From assembly GCF_050908995.1 (NCBI RefSeq), contig NC_135126.1:6014001-6078000 (forward strand): a DNA stretch of 64,000 nt, read 5' to 3'. Origin of the DNA: Andrena cerasifolii. Its lineage: Eukaryota > Arthropoda > Insecta > Hymenoptera > Andrenidae. This document shows positions 59,129 to 64,000 of this stretch, one piece after another. Numbering within the stretch: the stretch's first letter is position 1; each line of letters begins with the position of its first letter. The position numbers and the translations under genes are program-made. The notes below the pieces were generated by a model. It was not told the DNA's origin and ran no database searches. It saw nothing but the letters and a program-made list of their open reading frames with translations.

Positions 59129-60490
59129 TTATTATTATTGAAAATAAACGGGCATTGCCCGATACAAAACATGATTACAACGACGTGATAGGGTTTTCCT
59201 GACACAATAGTCTGAGTAGCTTCGCCCTAAAAGAGGAAGTACAGAGTAGTGCAGAACAATTAATTTTGCTGTTAATGATCTGGTATAGAAAGGACATGTC
59301 AGTTACAGTTCTGCGTGCAGTAAGGGTAGTCATATTTACCATAGTTTAACAAGCATCGATGCAAAATCAGATCCCAGACAAGCCTATAAATGAATTGAAT
59401 ATTTAATTGATTTGGGCGACTATATGACGGATGCGTACTCTAAATGAGGCCTGACTAAGGATATGTACAATAACTTTATAGTACTTATATTTACAAAATC
59501 GGCAGAGAAACGTTTTATGAACCCTAAAGTCTTCAAGGCTTTGTTAGTAATCACTGTATAGTGTTTGGAAAAATCTAGCGTGGATATGATATGAACCCCG
59601 AGATCCTTAATTTCAATTACTTCAGTTAGGAGAGCATTCTCCAGTCTATACGGATAAACAATTGGTTTCATATTACGAGAGAACCTCATGACATAACATT
59701 TGAAAAAGTTAAGATTTAGCTTGTTTAAATTGCACCAACCTAGAAGTCTATCAAGATCAGACTGTATATCACGATAGTCCGCATGCCCCCATATTTTTTC
59801 ATAGATCTTAAGGTCATCCGTATATAAAAGGAACTTGCTGTGTAAGAACACATCATATATATATCATTAATAAAGATATTAAAGAGAATCGGTCCAAGAT
59901 GGGACCCTTGGGGCACTCCTGATGGTGCATCCATTGGATGTGAATAGGTAGGCAGAGATACGAATAATTTGGCGCCTGTTCGATAAGTAGCTATTCACCC
60001 AGGAGAGCAGGTTGCCCTTACATCCAATGGCCGACAATTTGGACAATAGGATGGAGTGATCCACTGAATCGAAGGCTTTACTAAAATCTGTGAATATAAA
60101 ATCGACCTGCAGGTTAGATTCCAAGCTGGTGGCAACATAGTTACATAAGACGGCAAGATTGGTGACAGTTGACCTACCCGATACAAAGCCATGCTGTTCA
60201 TTGCAGATGATATGAGAAAAGACTTGACTAAGCCTTTCGGTTATAATATTTTCAAAGACTTTGTGTAATACGCTATTAATGCAGATCGGTCTGTAGTTCG
60301 GAACATCAGATGGGTTTCCCAGATTTAAAAATAGGGGTTACTAGGGAGGTTTCCCAACAGGCGGGAAAAGTTCGGGCCTTTAACGATAGATTGAAAATGA
60401 TCCAAAGAGGGCGGGACTGAATATACGCGCCCTTGCTCGTATCTAACGAATTAAGTATAATAAATATTTCACTAATATCAATGGTAAGGT
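59129..60490 (-). mobile_element. Decayed LINE (Jockey/CR1-like) copy 2, RT domain
   Basis: Minus-strand frames give, in order, LVTPIFKSGKPSDVPNYRPI (about 60355-60295), ICNEQHGFVSGRS, DFIFTDFSKAFDSVDHSILL (60105-60040), a GVPQGSHLGPILFNIFIND block (about 59930-59870), the catalytic box LLYTDDLKIY (about 59830-59800; YTDD rather than the usual YADD), and LVRPHLEYASVI. This is followed immediately by a stop where Trp is expected. At least one frame shift separates the DFSKAFD and GVPQGSH blocks. The 3' end is an ATT repeat at 59129-59140. Related to, but clearly diverged from, the copy at 45028-46085. Endonuclease and ORF1 are absent. Confidence 0.88.
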
Positions 60491-63011
60491 TAGAAACACC
60501 TCTCTAACCCATCCCGCACTGGGTTCGTCTTTGAGAAACTCACACTTCAAAAATAAGTATTTCCTACACCTAATAGTTCTCGAGATATTTCCACCCCCAA
60601 CTTTAGGGGCTGTTTTCACTCCTTCAACATTATCGATTGCCACAAAAACTACGCGTCAAATGTTTTTCATTATTCTGCAAATCTGCAGGGTCTCGTCGAA
60701 ATCGGCGGGTTCCATACGTTCCCTCGTAAGTAGTATCGATGATCTTATCACTCTCTTGCAATTATCTGCAGATCGTAAAGCGATCCCATCGATTACATGT
60801 TATCGACGAGCGTTCGAAAGGGAAAGGCCGTGTCGCAGCATGCTCGAGACTCGGTTTCCTCGCGGTGGACGGTGGAAGCGGGCAGGCGTGTGTGCCGGAG
60901 GAGCTCGCGCGAGTGTCGTGGGCGTGTAAAGCGGTCGCCCTTTGTGGGACAGTGGTTACTGGCATAAGGGACGCGTAATTACGGGCGGCGAACTGCTCGT
61001 GTGCGGGAGAAGTAGGTGGAAGGACCGGGCGGTGGGTAGTGGGGGCTTTAATTAATGCAACGATGGGAGCTAATTATTATTTTTACACGGCTGGGAGATA
61101 ATTACCCACCGACCGTCCCCGAATACCGACTCCGGACGGCGTTTCTCGCCGCGCAAGGAGAAGAGAGAGGGGGGGGGGAGGGGGTGGAAGAATGGCGGCC
61201 GGGGCGAGAGACGAGCAATCAGGAAGGGTGAAATGGTGAAAGAAAGGAATAACGCTGGCAGGGATAGCAGCGGACTGGACGGAGTTATAGAATTAGCTGG
61301 ACGCGCATCGCAGCCTTGTTAATGCTTTTTGTCCCCTGGTGCCCTCTGCGGTCGCGCGGATATTTTTGCCTGGCCGCTGCCGGCCAGGCAGCCGCTACCG
61401 GCGAGCATTTCACTTTTTGCAAAGAGGGTGTGGTGTTGGATTACCATTTAGATTGTTGTTCGCGCGCGGAGTGTCCACCTATGTCCCTCCGCAACGAACC
61501 TGCTTCATCGAACGGTAGGTGGAGGAGGACTCACGCGTCCCTCCGTTCTACTATTAGCTTCTTGCTGGAACAAGCTTCTCCTCTTCTGGTCCATTTACCA
61601 TTTCTCCAAACATCGCATCACCTTCGGCAACAGTCTACCCGCGACTGTCTATCTGCTCCACTGTCTTCATTGGCTGGTGGATTCGTTGATCTCTTCAGAA
61701 CTCAGAGGACCCTACGAGAGGCCCCGGACGTGGAGGGGTTGCGCGCAGCGGAGTCTGCGCGAGCCGTATCGCTGATTAAAGCGTCCAGACGCGGGTGAAC
61801 GCGAGGGCGACGGCAGAGAGACGGGGAACAAGCGTAGAGGAATGAAAATGGAAGTCTCCACCTACTCGAAGAGCGGCGCCCGCGTCTCACGGATCGCATC
61901 CATCATTCCGGTGGGGGCGTACTTGCTGGGTCTTTAATCTTTCCTCTTCGCGGAGATGCTTGCTCCTTCCCTTCCGTCTCCCCCAGGATCTCGCCCCTTT
62001 CCCGGGCTGACACGGGGCCCGGTGCTCCGTGCGGCTCGATCTCACGCGCCAAATTTAACCTCGCCGCTCCCCTTCACCTCGGATCGATCGAACGGTTCCG
62101 AGCGAACCAATGGCCGTCGCGGCTCCTGGCCAGTTTTATCGAGCGACGATAACAATGTGGAGCGATGCAAATTATTGCGCGATAAAGGGAGCAACGCTCC
62201 CGCGGCCCACATTTATCGCCGATTCCTCTCCATCTGAATATTTTATTCCGATATCGCCGCGCGGGGGCCGGCGATAATGCTCGGCATCCATTTTCCTCGA
62301 AGCTTCTCCGCAGCCGCGTGACGAGACACCTCGCGCTTCGGGATAAAACTGCTTCGACGAGTTTGCAGGCCGTGGATCGTTTTCTTGAAATAGGGTACCA
62401 GGTCGGGGCTCCCTCGTGGCCGTCCTGTTTAAAGTCCGTTTCAATAAGAGGCCCGCGCGTCTACTGGACTCAGGGAAGGCAGCTCGACGGCCAGAAAGAC
62501 GCTGGCGTCGGAGCTACGAGGGCCGCGCGAGTACACCTACACGTACGCCTTGCCGCGCTTCAGCCCTCCCCGCGCAACACCCGTTCACTGACCGTGCACT
62601 CGGGCTACCACGGCCAACTATAATGCCTCGGCACTATACTTTGCAGCCATTGTGAAATAACTCGTAAACCTGCAAATTGCCGGGTATTTCGCTGGCATAT
62701 ACGTGCGCGGGCAGGCTCTTTACACCGTTGTCGCTCGGCTGTGCTGGTGAGCGCGCTCGGCATGTATAATGCACACCCACGAGCGCAGCCTGAGCGCGCA
62801 GGGCTGCTTTCGCGTTCGTCTGCTTCTCTTGGTACACTTTGAAGCGAACGAACGACAGCCGCTCGGCGGGTCCAGCTCGCGTTATCGCTGCGATTATGCA
62901 AGCGCATTATCGTTATGCAAAGCCATCGGCGCGTCGGAGACAAGGGGTACAGTATTCGAGGTGGTCGGCTGCGCTGCTGTCGTCGATCGTTGTGTTTTGG
63001 TTTGGGAAAAG
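60491..63011. other. Unique DNA in retn intron 3
   Basis: About 60491-60690 contains a repeat-like AT stretch (AGTTCTCGAGATATTTCC). The rest is balanced to GC-rich, with a G run at 61169-61178. I searched it for the ARID continuation and saw none. Open frames at 61316-61798 and 62605-63042 are unrecognised. Confidence 0.4.
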
Positions 63012-63374
63012 TAGGGTAAATGGAACTCAGTGGGCACATCATATAAATATTATTTACAAGTAATCATTCACTTGTAGGGAATAGAGTTTCCCGACTTGGA
63101 ATATATTTTTTTAAAGTACTCGTAGTAACTAGGGAATCCTGAAAATTATATCTGCAATGGACATATTTTACTCGTGTTATCAATAACATTCAATGCAGCC
63201 TCAAAGCGTATTCTTTTGTAATTAATATTTTTAAATTTGCTCGAGGTATCCTATCATAACATCGTATCCATCTGTGATTGTGCTACAAGTGTGAAAACGC
63301 ATAAACTTTTGGTCCTTTTCCTTCTTTAATACATGTTAAGTAACTGCCAATGTTCCCCCAGGTTAGAGTACCTA
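63012..63374. mobile_element. Possible TAGGG-ended MITE, 363 bp
   Basis: An AT-rich island begins TAGGGTAAATGGAACTCAGT at 63012 and ends GGTTAGAGTACCTA at 63374. The inverted right end (TAGGTACTCTAACC... then GGAACATTGGCA) resembles the left only loosely. The start word and the composition step fit the TAGGG group, but the terminal match is weak. Confidence 0.35.
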
Positions 63375-64000
63375 TTTCAGGTAGTTTCGTTTCTCATTTT
63401 TTCTATCAATAAAGCCATTGCATGACGATAATAGCTTCTACATTTTTCTATAACACTCGTCCAATCAGAGTGACTTTGCTCAATTGTTCTATTATCATGC
63501 GGGCTTCGTTACAAGCAGAAATTGTTGCGCAACGCGATTGCGGAGTGCCGATAATAATGAGAATTGTTTTTCGTTGTAGCTTCGCGATACAAAGTAGTCC
63601 CGGCTACGATGTCCTTGCGATAGGAGAGGCGCACGAGAGCAAAAATTCCATGCAAATGCACTTGTACTTTGCACGTCGTAGGTACGTGTCTATCGAGCAC
63701 TTGGTAATCGCCGAGCCGCGCTAATCGCGACGACAGAGGTGATTCGATCCTCCGTAAATCTTGCGCGGTTGCGCGCATCCACGCGACGGGGGCGAGACTC
63801 TGTCCCACTCGCGACGTATTAATTAGCGGCTGGAACGTGGCTGGATCGATTAATATCCCTGCTCGCGGATTGCCGAGTTTCTTTTTTTCCGCCGGCATTC
63901 CCGCTGGTCATTATCTCCGTATTCCCGCGTATCGATCAATTAGCGGGTCCGTGCATGCAGAAGCGCAATTACGGGAGGGTGCAGCGGGACGACCATTGGA
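63375..64000. other. Unique DNA at the window end
   Basis: Balanced sequence with overlapping opposite open frames (63422-63724 plus, 63509-63898 minus), neither recognised. Still within the retn-like gene if the ARID exons lie further on. Confidence 0.4.

Noticed and set aside
62605..63042. 145-codon minus-strand frame in retn intron 3
   Set aside because: Basic, low-information sequence with overlapping plus-strand frames and no recognised family; its upstream end runs into the possible MITE.
59000..64000. Search for the remaining ARID exon of retn (LYEI...PKRKEFL...)
   Set aside because: No plus-strand sequence encoding this continuation was found. It must lie beyond the window.

Overview
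The window looks like nuclear DNA of an insect, most probably a hymenopteran (bee, ant or wasp). Genes are split by short GT-AG introns. CpG is not depleted. Roughly half-GC unique DNA is broken by sharply AT-rich islands, and almost every island can be explained as a transposable element. The species cannot be named from sequence alone.

Two protein-coding genes are supported, arranged head to head about 10-12 kb apart. On the minus strand (2653-4511) is a complete seven-exon maspardin/SPG21 gene encoding 292 residues. On the plus strand is the 5' part of a retained/dead ringer (ARID3-family) transcription factor gene. Its first coding exon is 16375-16479, followed by a very large intron (16480-57897, about 41 kb), exon 2 (57898-58101) and exon 3 (58619 to 58966 or 58975). 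Exon 3 stops just inside the ARID DNA-binding domain. The rest of that domain is not visible downstream, so the gene continues past the window.

The intergenic region holds a 31-bp minisatellite, a three-copy inverted-CCAAT array and several hAT-type remnants. The retn intron and the DNA after exon 3 hold many mobile-element copies. These include two decayed LINE copies with reverse-transcriptase motifs and a third LINE tail. There is a 1.49-kb hAT element with an exact 8-bp target duplication and a recognisable transposase C-terminus, a 774-bp hAT-type MITE with an exact 8-bp duplication, and a 674-bp near-perfect palindrome flanked by TTAA. The most unusual component is a set of six to eight short elements whose inverted termini all begin TAGGG. 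Each family reuses its own terminal word internally, and they are repeatedly inserted inside one another or inside other elements.

The remaining intronic DNA is unique sequence of balanced composition. It is a plausible home for retn enhancers, but no specific site could be proved. Most open frames of 60-300 codons in the window appear to be chance frames in CpG-rich DNA.
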